Assembly (NCBI GenBank): GCA_022749755.1
Contig: CM040447.1
Span: forward strand, 12,084,087-12,148,086
Direction of reading: 5' to 3'
DNA length: 64,000 nucleotides
From: Azadirachta indica
Lineage: Eukaryota; Streptophyta; Magnoliopsida; Sapindales; Meliaceae
In this document: piece by piece, positions 38,082 through 57,503 of the stretch
Numbering within the stretch: position 1 is the first letter of the stretch
How the letters are laid out: each line of letters begins with the position of its first letter
Program-made: the position numbers and the translations under genes
Notes under the pieces: generated by a model
What the model was told of the DNA's origin: nothing
Seen by the model: the letters and a program-made list of their open reading frames with translations, nothing else
The model's database searches: none

Positions 38082-39965
38082 TTTGGCGGCGTTGAATACG
38101 ATTCAACTTTTTCAAATCTCGGAGAAAGCGTAGATCATGAATTGCTTTTGTTTGGAGAAAATGTAGCAATTGCGGAAGAAGAAAGTGACTCAGTGAGTGA
38201 GTAAGTGGAGTCTGTCAGATCCGAATCTTACTTTCCGAGCTCTGCAACTGTAAGAACTCAACGGAAAGCAACTGAGGCTATAAACCATATGATTTTATGA
38301 AACGCACCGGTTCCCGAAACGATGCGTTTCAGGCCAAATGAGGCCTTCTATTTATTTCGTTATTTAATTTTCGTAAGTTATAAAGCTTGGTATTGATTAT
38401 GATTGAGCTCAATAATTTTAGTATATGCCTTGAGAAAGTAACGTTTGTAGGACCACCATTTTATGCCTTAAAGCTAAGCTGTCATTCCAAATTTCATCCA
38501 CTTAATTTTCTTTCTTGAACAGCTAAACTGAATAGAAAATTAAAAAAAAAAAAAATTATTCCCACCGGTGTGATAAACGTTGATTGCGATGGTATTTTTG
38601 ACTTGGGATATAACAGGAAAGAAGTTTCCATATTTATATTTTTTATTTAAAAAATTTTGTATAAAATATTCAAGAAAAATACATGTACAATATAGTTGAA
38701 TAGTTGCATAATCATGTACATATTTATATGAGCAAAACTATATTCTCTCTACTCTTTAACACATTCAACCAACAAACCATGTCAATCACTTTTGGTAAAG
38801 GTTGTTGGTATCCACATTCTCTATTAAAGGTTCAATTCCTCCTAATACATTGTTACGACTAATTGTTCTCTCAAATTAGTAGAATCCCGATAAATTTATG
38901 ATGTAATAATATTAATAGATTATAATATCAAATAAAAAACAGGCAATAAATTTTCTTTGATAAACCCAACAACGGAAACTGAAATAAAAGCAATTCCATA
39001 CTCCAATCCAATGCATTGATAATACCATTGACTCAAGCTAGCCGTACAAAACTTAGATGAGCTGCTGCTTCTCCTTGAAGATTTAGTCATTTCATATTTC
39101 CTTTTTTCCGGGTAGGTAAAGGAAGCATATGAACGAGGAAATACCCTCTATACCCTAAAATCATATATTTACAACCAACTCATGAGAAACTGAAATGGAT
39201 CCAAACATATTGTTACTGCGATTGACACACCAATAATTTTTTTATTGGCACAGAAGACTATGACATCTACTCGCTTAGAAAAAAGACTGATTCTTTCCAA
39301 TCTTTGAAGTGAGCTCCATATCCTTGACTGCCAAAGGGCTGTGAGGTGTCTGAAGATGCCACTTCTGGGATGAAGGGAAATTGGAGTTAGAATTGCATGT
39401 CATTTGCCTGAATTAAACAAAGCCATATTACCGAAAGCAATATAAAAAGTGTCAGAGCTTTTAATATATGATGTATACAGCATGATTAATACCAACTGGC
39501 AATCCATAACTACCACTTCGAAGGGCGAAAAACTGCAGTAACTTCAGAAAAGAGATATTCATGAAATAAGAAAATAAAAGGCAAGTCTTATTTTTCCCCT
39601 TAACTGCCTCTACAAAGATGATCCATCAAAAATTCCTAGGGAACATCAACGACCTTAGATCAGAGAAGAGTTATCACTTCACAAAAACAATGGATGAGTC
39701 CACCAATTCAATCTCCATTAATACAAATCATTCTGCTTAAGAGACAACCAAGTTATTTTTTCACAGAGCATGTATTCGTAGGAATAAATCTGCATGGAGA
39801 ATATATTTTTCCTTCGCAATAAATCTGCATAAAGGATACATATATACATAATGTTCCTGAGTTTTTCAATCTGATGTTTTGTATGCCAAGCACTACGAAA
39901 TCAAATTTATTAACAAATGCAAACAAACAGTGACATTCATACCTCATTCAAAGACACAGTCATGT
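38082..39965. other. MFS promoter and ACBP 3' region
   Basis: The left 250 bases lie directly upstream of the MFS start. The right part, downstream of the ACBP stop, is less AT-rich at 39,290-39,420. Read on the minus strand it has an acceptor-like CAG at about 39,413, so it may be a spliced 3' UTR exon of the ACBP gene or an alternative last exon. No independent gene was recognised. Confidence 0.4.
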
Positions 39966-42806
39966 CTAAACACCTTCAAGATGAGACATTAGCTCATCTT
40001 CGTTCCTGTAGAAAAGTGATAAATAACAAATAAGAAGAGAAACAAAATGCAAAAAATTCAAACCTCATTATTAGGAAAACCAGGAAAGTACCTCTTGCCT
40101 ACGGCACCTAGTTGATCTGCTTGATATATCTTCAAATCAGATGCTAGCTTACTACATGCTTCAGCATATGCAGACAGCCATTTAATATCTCCCTGTATGA
40201 ACGAAAACATGAAAAGAATATGATCACCACATTCTCAATGGTGGAAAGTGCTGAAGAGACTAGCAGCAGTTCGTGCTTTTAAAACAAAAACTTACACCAA
40301 TATCATCTTGAATACCCCCAGGGATGCTTCTGGAAAGAATAGTAACATACTGTTCCATAGCAACCTCCGGAGTCATGTTCCCAAACTGTTTCCATGCATT
40401 CCTATCACAGAAACACAGTTTCCTCCATCAATCAACCATGAGCCCTTGATATGTCTAATGATAAAGCATAGTCCTGGAAGGGAAGGCCTTAATTTGCCAT
40501 TAAATTTGAGTTCATTCTATTAACATTCCAAGCTTTAGAAATTCGGCCCATATGTTACAGGCACTCAAGATGCAACTAAGCATTTTAATTTTCCCCTTAA
40601 GAATGTAAAACCAGTTAAACAAATTAAAATTGCACAAATTTTCACAATGTTCAGTTTTGTCTGCTTCATTTAAGACAGTAATAACAGTTGAAATGCAAGT
40701 AGATGACGAAAAAAATGAAATACCAGGGAGAATATGAAATATGTGACAGAGAAAAAGGATTTGTATCCACAGGAGAGAAAAGAAAGTTAAACCATCCGAG
40801 AGTTCATTGTAGAGCACCATTTCTTAAAGAAAGATAATAAGTTTAAACTATGTGATGAAACTTATCTATGGGTTTTGATAGATTAAACCAGTCAGTGAAC
40901 AAAGAATTAATATTGAAATTCCAGTCTTCTTAAACAACCAAATCTATTGTTTCTTTCTTCTTTCTCTCTGTTGCACTTACTGTCCAGGACTCTAACATAT
41001 CATTTCTTACTCTCTACTTGTTCATGTTTTAAATTCTCTTCTTCCAATCCTCATCAACATTAAGTCATTTTTCTACATTATTCTGCTGCATAGGAGTTCA
41101 TGTCTATTTCTTGAAACTCCACATTGGCCAAAACCACATATGGCTCCATCTTGGACCACGCATAATCAGTTCTATTAAATGAGATTTGCTAACAAGATCT
41201 TACAAGTAATAGCACAGACATTCCTCAGAAACTCAAGCTTATTCAAAACCACATGAGCCACTAATCAACTCCATGCGAGAGCAGATCAAGCATTTTAATA
41301 AACTTAAAAAAAAAATTCTAAATGACATGAATTTAAATTCATATAAAGGAACTGCTTTCTGCCCCAGGAACCTGACTTCATCAACTATACTATCAGTAAA
41401 ACACAAGACAACAATCACCTAAATAAAAGACTATCAGTACAGCACAAGACAAAAAAAAGGTCTTGCAAATTTAAGGGATGCAAAAGCACTCAGAACAAAT
41501 AGATCATAATTAAAAGAAACAAACAATATAATACGTAAGCATAACCCTTTAAAATAAAAAAACAATATAATATACAAGCATAACCCGCAAAATTGAAAGA
41601 AGTGGTCAAATACCAGTATGCACGAGCAGAGACCTTCAATGCCATGGGTTGAGGTTCATGGCAAGGACCTTCAGTGGCAATCTTGTGAAGTCCATACAAC
41701 TGCATTTTCACATCACTGCCAATCCTTGAAATCCGATCAGCATTACTCTTATCCGCAACAAATGCCACAGCGGCACCAAAAAGCCTGTCTAGCTCTGTCC
41801 TTTCTATTCCCTCCCAATCATCATCATCGTCAAATAACAGCTCCTTCACACCATCTCCTTTATTCTTGATTTCTTCACCAGTCTGATTATCAGATTCACC
41901 CTGCAAACTTTCAATCTCTTCAATTTTGAACACACCCGCTTCATTCTTACTGAATTCTGTCTCAATGTTAGCAATCCTTTCACTCTCGTTACGTTTATCT
42001 ACGAAGATCTCTTCACATTCAAATACACCACTCTTACTCCTATCTTCTTCCCCAATCTCATTATCACATCCACTCTCTAAAACCTGTATCTCTTCACTTT
42101 TGGCCACACTCATCTCATTTTTACTGAATTCTGTCTCAATGTTAGCAATCTTTTCACTCTCATTACCTTTATCTACCGAGATCTCCTCACATTCAATTAC
42201 ACCAGGCTTACCTCCATCGTCTTCCCCAATCTCATTCTCGCATTCACTCTCTAAAACCTTTATCTCGTCAGTTTTGGTCACACCTACTTCGTCTTTAGAA
42301 AATTCCGTCTCAAATTTGGCAATCTTTTCACTCTCAGTACTTCCAACAGCAATATTCTCTTCACATTCAGACGCACCACCAAACTTACCAAAATCTTGTT
42401 CAATAAACTTTCCGATCAAATCCTTCCCCTCTACTTTCCTTAAAACTTCAGGCTTATCAATCTTGACATCATCATCATCAGATGATCCACTACTGTCGTT
42501 CAAATTTTCTTTAACCACAATCTTTTCTTCTCTTAACTCACCTGAATTATTATCCAGTTCTACAACATTTGAAACAAACCCCTTTCTTTTCTCACCGTCT
42601 AAACCATTCCCTTCCAATTCATCTTCGAGTTTACGCTCACAAATAACCACCTTTCCAATCCAATCTTTGCACGGTTTCAAACCGGACCCACGATCATACT
42701 CACGGTTGGTTGGAGAAGAAGAAGAAAGAGACAGTTTTTTAGCAAGAAAGTAAGAAATAAGGATAGAAACAACAATGGTGAGGACAAATTCAAGTAAGAG
42801 CTCCAT
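39966..42806 (-). CDS. ACBP3: Acyl-CoA-binding protein, ACBP3-like
   Basis: Four exons join in phase: 41614-42806, 40296-40401, 40092-40192 and 39966-40005, giving 479 residues. The N-terminus has a hydrophobic segment (residues 4-22) that acts as a signal peptide or anchor, so the protein enters the secretory pathway. A very acidic linker (to about residue 330) holds three 58-residue repeats. The acyl-CoA-binding domain is C-terminal, from about residue 335 to 440: MQLYGLHKIATEG, ARAYWNAWKQFGNM and EVAMEQYV are the ligand-binding helices. This order (signal, acidic region, C-terminal ACB domain) is that of plant class III ACBPs; Arabidopsis ACBP3 binds acyl-CoA and phospholipids and affects autophagy and defence. 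The known proteins are usually around 360-400 residues; the repeats account for the greater length here. Start is the first Met of the frame. Confidence 0.9.
41859..42368 (-). repeat. Three 58-codon repeats in the ACBP linker
   Basis: Residues 147-204, 205-262 and 263-316 of the ACBP repeat the pattern ECEE, NESEKIANIETEFSKNE, EEIQVLES, EIGEED. Repeats 2 and 3 are closest to each other. The DNA unit is 174 bases. The acidic, low-complexity content suggests a disordered spacer that grew by tandem duplication. Confidence 0.9.
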
Positions 42807-45751
42807 GGCTCTTTCTCCTTAGCTTTTACTGGGTGAGAAAGATAAAAGGTTATGCTTTCAGAGAGAGACAGAAGAACAGATGAAAGGGTTTTTATCTTCT
42901 TGAAGAGTAATTAGGAAGGGATTTTGCAGTGAAGAGCAAAGTATATTCGGGTTTTCCCACTGTTGTTGGCTGCAGCTGCTGCTATTCAGCTGTCGGTCCC
43001 ATGTTTGCTGGTAAAGGGAGGTATTTGAAAAGGACTTCTCCACCAACCGCGCTGTGAGCGAGGGAAATAAGTTATACATCATGGGCCTCCAGGCTTCAAG
43101 AAACAACCCACTTTTCTTGCACCTTAGGAAAATGTTATATATTTTATTAATAAATTTGTTTGGTTTTACTCTATTTATATATCTTATTCTTATTTTTATT
43201 TTTATTTTTTATGTTTTGTTATGAATAACGTAATGATGAAATTCCCTTTATGCCATTTTAATTCTTAGATACTTTATAACATGCTGTAATGTAATATAAG
43301 ATGTTAAAAATAGAGAAGAAAATATTAAATTAATTAGTTTAGGTGATTTTAAAAATACTTATTAGGATTTTAATTTATTAAAAAAGGCTATTATAATTTT
43401 ATTAATAGTAATTAACTAAAAACAGATTATTTATGCATTATTGTCAAATGATGTTTAAGGCTTAATCATTTTATATCACAAATAAAAAATTAATTATGCA
43501 TGCTCGTTAAATGATGTTTAAATAGGACTGTCAATTAGAAGAAAATAAAACATGAGGTTTTATTAAGAATATCTTAACATTGTCAATCATAAATACAAAA
43601 ATAAATTATTTACTTTTTGCATAAATATTTCGTGTAAATAATAATATCAATTTTTAATGATTTAAAAAAATATATATATACATGTGAGTAAAATTTATTA
43701 AATGAGTGTAAGAATAATAAAATGAGTGACACCATTGCCATCCCCATCAAATTCCTCTTAAAACTTCTTATTTTTTTACAATTTTAACCTGAATTAAATT
43801 AAAAAAAATATATTTAAATAAATTAACCGTACTTTATTTTGTATTAATTTGTTATATATATAAATCATGAATAATTTTAACTTTTAACTTTTACTTACTG
43901 TAAACTTTTTTTAAATTCTAAATTAAATAAAAATATCTTTTATTTTTTAAATTCATATGAGTTTTAGATAGATGAAAAGGATAATGGATAGGAGGACAGC
44001 TGATGACGAAGAAATAAGTTTTCAATCACAATTTATAATTTAGTGAAAATTTATTTAGGTGATTTATAATTTAGGTAGATGGTCCATTCAATTCCAGTGA
44101 GCAAATGCCAATGCTGTGTACCGCTAACTCTATAACCATTCCATTACTTGAATGAATCTACAAATATGCCTAAAGCATATGCAAGTGCACCAACATTTGG
44201 ATTTGTCCCTTCACACATTCATCAATTTGGTAATAGAATCTGTCGGCAGATCTAAAATTACATTTGTTGTATAATAATTATTGTTATATTCACGTCTCCA
44301 TAACTTTTGTGCTCCAATTTTCTTCGTTGGACGACATTTGGATTTGGCAGTGTATGAAGCACCGGTGCACTGTACTTGTCGTTGAATTTAATTGAAATAA
44401 TTTACTTTATTATTATTATAAAGTTTTAGTTATAAATTTATATTTAATTCTTACCAATATTTTGATTTATTTGATATAATTTAATTATGATTCCAATTGG
44501 ATAGGATAGGCTCAAAAGTTTCTGTAAAGTTTAACTGAGGGTCGAGGCTATGGTTTGACGGACGGTCGCAATCAAGCACATCTGGCTGATTGCGAAATCA
44601 ATTAACTTCAATAATACTCAAACACACCAATTAAACAAAAAAATAAAATAAAATAATGAGTAATGAATTATAATAATAAGGTGAGTTTAAAAAGGAGTTG
44701 TTTGTTTTGTTTATCTATGAATTAACTAAAGACATAAATATATAAATACGAATTATTCTTATTAATATACTTATTTATTTTTTATTTATCACTAATAATT
44801 TTATTTATTATATATTTAAAAGTAAATAAGATACATTAAATGAATAAATTTTATAAAGATATTCAAATGTATTACAATTAGAAAAATATATTTAATTTAA
44901 TTAAATAACTTATTTTATTCAATTATGATTATCAAGTTTTAGTCTATTAGAAAATAAATACTTTTGAAATATTTGAATGAATGAAATTAAATAATATTTA
45001 AACTTCACTAGAAAAACTAACATGCACTAATTATCTCTGATGTTAAGTTTGTAAATGATATATTGAAATAAACAAATCAAAAGGGATTTGTGTCATTATC
45101 TTGTCAATTGCACAAGTACTTTTGAAATATATTTTTAAATCCTAGTAGGATTTTATTTTTTTGAAACAATTTATTTTGGTATGCATTGAAGATTTAAGAC
45201 TATAAAAAAAAAAAAAATATAAAAGATATAAATAAGAAAAATAGAATTTGTTATCCAATATTTTTTACATAATTTTAAAAGTTTTTAGATAAATTATTTT
45301 CAAAACTTGACTATTAATATTAAACTATTTTATTTTACATTTGTTATCCCAATATATCGTATTTCGTCATTGAAAACCTCCTTTGAAAATCAGTTTTAGA
45401 TTTTTTTTATTATTATTTTTAATTATTTGTTGAAATATACCATTTTTTTTTTTTTAAATAAATGAAATTTGCTCTTACTTAACGACAACAGCCAATTGGG
45501 AGTTGATCCAGTGAGAACCAGAGCAATAGCAGTTACTCATTCGGTTGAGAATCAGCGGCTACAAATACATCACGACCGTGCAGAATACTTGGTCGGTGAC
45601 TGTTACGCGGGTAACCTTAACCTAATCACTTTCTCTGAACCACGAATTAAAAGGCCCAGTACATCTTCAATTACTCGCTTTATGCTGTTCTTCGTGAATT
45701 AGGGTTTCTGGTCCTCGTCTTCTGATCAATCAATTAATCAATTACTCAAAT
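42807..45751. other. Divergent intergenic region, ACBP and SERF-like gene
   Basis: The ACBP promoter and leader should lie in 42,807-43,130, which is less AT-rich. From 43,130 to 45,450 the DNA is AT-rich with no gene. From 45,480 to 45,751 composition changes again, and AAGGCCCAGT at about 45,650 is a site II-type element (TGGGCC on the other strand) for the SERF-like gene. A 77-codon frame at 45469-45702 has no recognisable content. Confidence 0.45.
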
Positions 45752-46958
45752 ATGGGAGGAGGCAACGGCCAAAAGTCCAAGATGGCACGTGAGAGGAACT
45801 TGGACAAACAAAAAGCTGCCAACAAAGGTTGAATTTTGTGTCTTTTTCTCGCTGAAGCACTATCTGTAATCCTGTCTCCGTTTAATTGAAAGATAATTGT
45901 TGTGATATTGACTTGATTTTGTGTTTTTTTTTTTTTTATTTTTGCAGGAAGCCAATTGGAATCAAACAAGAAAGCTATGTCGATCCAGGTACTTTCATGC
46001 GTTTTAAAATTTATTTTAATGTATTGATAGTCTTAATATTTGCACTACTGCATATGTTTATTATGTTTGTGCAATTATGCCTTTGTTTGTGCTTTTGTTG
46101 TTGGCTTCTAAGGAAAAAGTAAATTGAATTTGGCCATGAGTTAGCATAATGATGGCTTGCAATTTTAATGCTAGTTCTCAGTTATTGTCAATGTAGAGCG
46201 TAGTATGCTATGAATGTAGTTTAATTGTTGATATTGATTGTAATGTAGGGTAGACACATTATATTTAGAAAACCAGAATAAGTGGTTGGTTGGCAGCAGA
46301 CTGGTTATTCGTTGCTGTTGTGCTTGGGGTACAAGTTGTTGTTGAACTCAGTATTTGGTTTGGTAAGCCTATATCTCTAACAGATCAGTTAACAATGGGT
46401 TTCCAAGTAAGAAGTGCCCCGGGAACCTTCATGCATTAATACAATTTTTGTTTTTGTTTTATATAATACTAGAATATATTAACCGTACATATCTTAATAA
46501 TGGTAGCTTATTTTTCCCATTAGAATAGTTCGGGGTTATGTTAGAGGATGTTTTATCTGACTATTAGAAGCTTCTTTGTGCTGATTGTTTTTATGAAGCA
46601 TTTTCTTCCATGCATGTAGAATTTGTAGATTCATGCACTTTTGTCAATTTAATCAGTTTGATGGCTCACAAATTTAGTATAACATCATTACCTAATTGTG
46701 ACATTGGTATATACTCTGTTTGCGGAATTGTATAATGAGTCTGTACTGAATATTATCTGTGGAAATTCTGTTTCCTCCACAATGGACCTCATATTTTTGT
46801 GGATTGTTTGGTAATGCTCAATTTAATTGTAAATGCAGTGCAAGGTGTGCATGCAAACATTCATGTGCACGACTTCAGAGGTGAAGTGCAAGGAGCATGC
46901 TGAAGCAAAGCACCCAAAAAGTGATCTCTACGCCTGCTTCCCTCATCTTAAGAAATGA
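45752..46958 (+). CDS. Small C2H2 zinc-finger/SERF-like protein
   Basis: Three exons join in phase: 45752-45827, 45948-45988 and 46839-46958, giving 78 residues, the same size as Arabidopsis At2g23090 as I remember it. The N-terminal half (GGGNGQKSKMARERNLDKQK) is the basic 4F5/SERF type. The C-terminal half is a single zinc finger with Cys40, Cys43, His59 and His64 (CKVCMQTF, CKEHAEAKHPKSD). Animal SERF proteins modify protein aggregation, and related plant proteins are uncharacterised; a nucleic-acid or chaperone-like role is only inference. The model is too short and split to stand out as an open frame. A large foldback transposon lies 440 bases downstream of the stop. Confidence 0.92.
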
Positions 46959-47402
46959 ATGAGTTTGTGGGAAAATATTTTTCAGATATAGTTCGGGAAC
47001 GTAATCTCCCTTAATGTATACTGTTCCCTTTCCCAGAAATATTTCAGATCAGTGCTCATGGCAGTCTGTAGAATGTCTGTTTTCTTTTTATTAAATGGAA
47101 CTTGTATAATGATATAGATAATTACTTTTAAATTACCTTACTTTGTGATCTTGTCTTTAAAGAAAAGGAAATATAGTGCAACCAGAACAAGTTACAACAG
47201 GTTCACAATTTCCGCAGGTGTACCTCTAACCAAGTCTTAGATTCATCCTAAGATAGGCCAGTTTAGCCAAAGAGTGAGCAGCAACATTACATAATTTTGG
47301 TGCGTGCCTTATAATAATTTGATCTGCCTCTGTTATGCGAACAGTAATTTCATATGCGACCCACAATTTGTTTGGTGCTAAGAGTATATCTTTATGTTGA
47401 AT
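46959..47402. other. 3' region of the SERF-like gene
   Basis: Probable 3' UTR to about 47,150, then intergenic DNA up to the left target duplication of the foldback element (47394-47402). No gene was seen. Confidence 0.5.
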
Positions 47403-49230
47403 GGGAATATTGACATTTTTCCCTGATATTTGGTTTCATAGGACAATGTCTCCCGATATTTGAGAAAAGATAAATACGTTCATAGCGTTTGGATGAATAA
47501 ATAGATATCCCTTGAAAATAAAATATTTCGGATAGTTAACTGGTTGATTTATTATCATTTGCATTCCTCATCTTTTATATAATAATATTATGATATATAT
47601 TTTATTTCAGTATAATACTTTATTTCTTATTTTAATATTTTTCACAATATAATTTTTTTAAATATAACAATTTAGTTTATATTTAATATTTTTTTATAAT
47701 ATATTTAAAATTAAATACAGTTTTAATTTTTTATTTCAATAGAAAATTTAAAAAATAAAATATTATTAAAAAAGTTTAAACAATGAGTTAGATTAAATTT
47801 ATATTAAAATATTTTAAACTCACGGTAAAATATTTATATCCCTTTTTTCTTTTTTGAACAATAAATTTAATATTTAATTGTTAAAAGAATTTTTAAATAT
47901 ATTTTAATATTTTATTTTTATATTAATATTTTATTTAAAATATGATATTAAATTTATTATATTTTCTTGAGAAAAATTATGAAAATATAAATAAAAAAGT
48001 AAAAAAAAAAAAAATTTAATATTATTTGTTAATAGAATTAATAATTAAATATATTTTATATTCTTATTAATCAATATAATTTAATTTTAATTAAAAAAAA
48101 ATAGAAAAATAAGAAAATTTTTGATTATTTTTATTTGCAATATATATATAATATGTATTTATTGTTTATATTTTTATATATTTTTAAAAAAAATAAATTT
48201 AGCATAATTTTTTAAATAAATATATTAAATGTAAAAATAAAACGTTAAAAAATATTTCAATTAAATTTTTTAATAATTAAATATTTATTATTATAAAAGT
48301 GAAAACAAAAGATTGGAAATATTTTAACATATGAGTATGACTTATCTCATTATTTAAATTTTTTTAAATAATTGTATTTTTTTAAAATTTTTTATTAAAA
48401 TAACAAATTAAAAAATTTATTTATTCTTGAATATATAGTGAAAAAATATTAAAAATATATGAAAATATAAATAAAAATATAAATAATAAATACATGTTAT
48501 TTATATATATATTACAAATAAAAAATATAATCAAAAATTTTCTTCTTTTTCTATTTTTTAATTAAAATTAAATTATATTGGTTAATAAGAATATAAAATA
48601 TATTTAATTACTAATTCTATTAACAAATGATATTAATTTTTTTTTTTTTTCTTTTTTTTTTATATTTTTTCATAATTTTTCTCCAGAAAATATAATAAAT
48701 AAATTTTATTATAATCTTTTAAATAAAAATATTAATATAAGAATAAAATGTTAAAATATATTTCAAAATTCTTTTAACAATTAAATATTAAATTTATTAT
48801 AAAAAAGAAAAAAAGGATATAAATATTTTAATATGAGTTTAATCTAACTCATTGTTTAAAATTTTTTTAATAATATTTTATTTTTCAAATTTTCTATTGT
48901 AATAACAAATTAAAAATGTATTTAGTTTTGAGTGTATTATAAAAAAATATTAAATATGTACTAAATTGTTATATTTAAAAAAATTATATTGTAAAAAATA
49001 TTAACATAAAGAGTAAAGTATTATATTAAAAAAAAATATATATCAAAATATTATTATATAAAAGATGAAGGGTACAAATGATAATAAATTAATTAGTCAA
49101 ATAACGGAAATAAAAGTTGAGAAAGTATCTACTTTTTTATCCAAATACGAGAAAGTATATGTCTTTTTTTAAATATTAAAAAAATATTTAATTATTAGAT
49201 CAAATATTACGGGAAAAATGTCAATATCCC
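47403..49230. mobile_element. Foldback Mutator-like element (non-autonomous)
   Basis: Two arms of about 780 bases (47403-48186 and 48452-49230) are inverted copies around an AT-rich centre of about 265 bases. The tips read GGGAATATTGACATTTTTCC on the left and GGGATATTGACATTTTTCCC on the right (other strand). The flanks ATGTTGAAT (47394-47402) and ATGTTCAAT (49231-49239) are a 9-bp target duplication with one change, the hallmark of Mutator-like elements. Long inverted arms with no coding content match the foldback MULE class. No frame of note lies inside; the transposase must have come from elsewhere. A transcript across it would form a very long hairpin. Confidence 0.88.
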
Positions 49231-50979
49231 ATGTTCAATGAAAAAAAGAAGAAACGCTTCGATAAGCCAATTTAATACCCTTTCAAATTCCAATGCAGGT
49301 TCTTATAGGAAATTGGTGCGTTTGGCATTAAGGTGCTATGCTGCTATGGGATGATAAATATAAATTGTAAAATCAGCTGTCAACTTGTCATTGATAATTG
49401 ATTGATATTTCTCAAAACACCTCAATTATGCTATTAAAGTGAAGCGTAAACAACAATAGTTCTAAACATGGCTTCAATGTCAACTGTGGAGTTTCTTTTT
49501 CATAACTTTTTGCAGTCATGCACTCGTGCATTCCTCATGACAGTGGCAATGCCTGCGATGTTCTCTGCAGTACTCTGTAGATGCGTCTGTGTTCAGCCTT
49601 TATCAATTTGCTTTACGTGGGTACTATTACTTCTGAAGATTGTCTGGGTGTTGCTTGTGAAGCTGAACAGGATACTTTCGAATGATGGTTTCTTCTCTGC
49701 TTAGCGTGCTTAGTACTTCATCTCCCTGCTGTTTGCGGATGACTAAGATTTCTATACCACCATATACAAAAAGCTATAACTGCAAGGGCCTTGACATATT
49801 GAATGCCATGTTTCGCAAAAAGCTGTCAAGCACATTTTTCCCAAAATGTGAAGGGGTTTTCTAAACTTTTCTAGCAGCTCAAAAACCCATATTCATGTGA
49901 GACGTATATCATCATGAGTGTGCAAACACCTTTTCCGAATTAGGGTATACCAAGCCACACAATCTCCCACCATTCTGGCCAATTTGCTGAGCTTGAACGA
50001 GGTTTATGATTGTCGACGAGTAATGACCCTTCTGTCAAACTGCAAAATTAGTTTGCCAGAACAGGGAGTACAGCAATGATATTTTCTAAATGACTTTCAC
50101 GTCATTGAGGAAGTAACAACTGATCAATGAAATAGTCTGTTCTTTCTGAACAACCTTTTTCATGCCATTCATTATGAACTTGAATGAACAAGACTTTATT
50201 GTCGTGAGTTGCCGCTAGTTTTTCAAGCCCTTTATCCTAAACTAATTATCAAGCCCTGAATCGTCTAAACAGGACAAAGGCCTAACAGAATGCAAGAACT
50301 TCCTCCAAAAAAAAAATGAAAGTGCGTAGAAATTATTCAATTTGAACACAAAAATATGAAGCAATGCCACTATTGAACTAATTTAAAGTCTGATCACAAT
50401 AGACCCTGACAAACAATGCCAATATTAATTGGAAATAAAAAGATAGAATGCAAGAAAAACAATCATAAAATATTATATTACGATTTTAAATATGACATTT
50501 CACCTTATAGTACAATACTAACATGGTAAACTCAATGAACAAATACATACTAAAAAATGTTATATGAAAATAATTTGCAGTTAACAAACAAGAGAGTCAA
50601 ACATGTGGAAAGACAAATTCGCAGAAAGTATGAACAATCTCTACATTTTGCATATTTAAACTTTAATATATGAAATTACCCTCAGGTATATTTTAGTAAG
50701 AAATAAAAGGTTTCAAAACTTGAGCCCCAAGGGTAAACATAATGTAAACAAAAGGGTAAACATGCAAGCACCAAGCACTTGAACTTTGCTTATGTTATTC
50801 CTTAACAAGCTTTAAGTAATTTGATCAAATAGTAAACAGCTATCCACAACCCTTAAAATGCCTACTACTCACACAAGGTAGCCATAAAGTTTAGTAGGGT
50901 TATGTAACTGTAAACATCATACAATATCATTTGAGCATTGAAATGGAGTCCAGTTCAGATGAGAACTCCATGCAGCAGG
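49231..50979. other. Intergenic DNA between MULE and CK2 gene
   Basis: The first kilobase (49,240-50,280) is markedly less AT-rich and has open frames of 78 and 60 codons (49468-49704, 49682-49864), but I recognise no protein and no splice structure. It may be a decayed gene fragment. From about 50,300 to 50,979 the sequence is AT-rich and contains the 3' UTR of the CK2 gene. Confidence 0.4.

Positions 50980-57503
<6,524 letters not shown>

Noticed and set aside
38831..38860. GGTTCAATTCC, a T-loop-like word suggesting a tRNA
   Set aside because: No acceptor stem, D arm or anticodon arm can be placed around it.
41926..42753. Long open frame (275 codons) on the plus strand, Ser/Leu-rich
   Set aside because: It lies exactly antisense to the acidic repeat exon of the ACBP. 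Glu- and Asp-rich codons (GAA, GAG, GAT) read as TTC, CTC, ATC in reverse and rarely give stops, so the frame is a by-product. The ACBP strand has the family domain and in-phase splice sites.
44690..45040. Possible MITE starting near GTTGTTTGTTTTGTTTAT
   Set aside because: No convincing inverted partner or target duplication on the right side; the match is only general A/T and TTTG wording.
45469..45702. 77-codon frame just upstream of the SERF-like gene
   Set aside because: No recognisable protein, and it probably lies partly in the promoter. A real upstream frame would need transcript evidence.
47403..49230. The long inverted repeat as a microRNA precursor or CRISPR-like array
   Set aside because: Arms are far too long for a plant microRNA gene and there are no spaced direct repeats. 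Tips and 9-bp flanking duplication explain it as a transposon.
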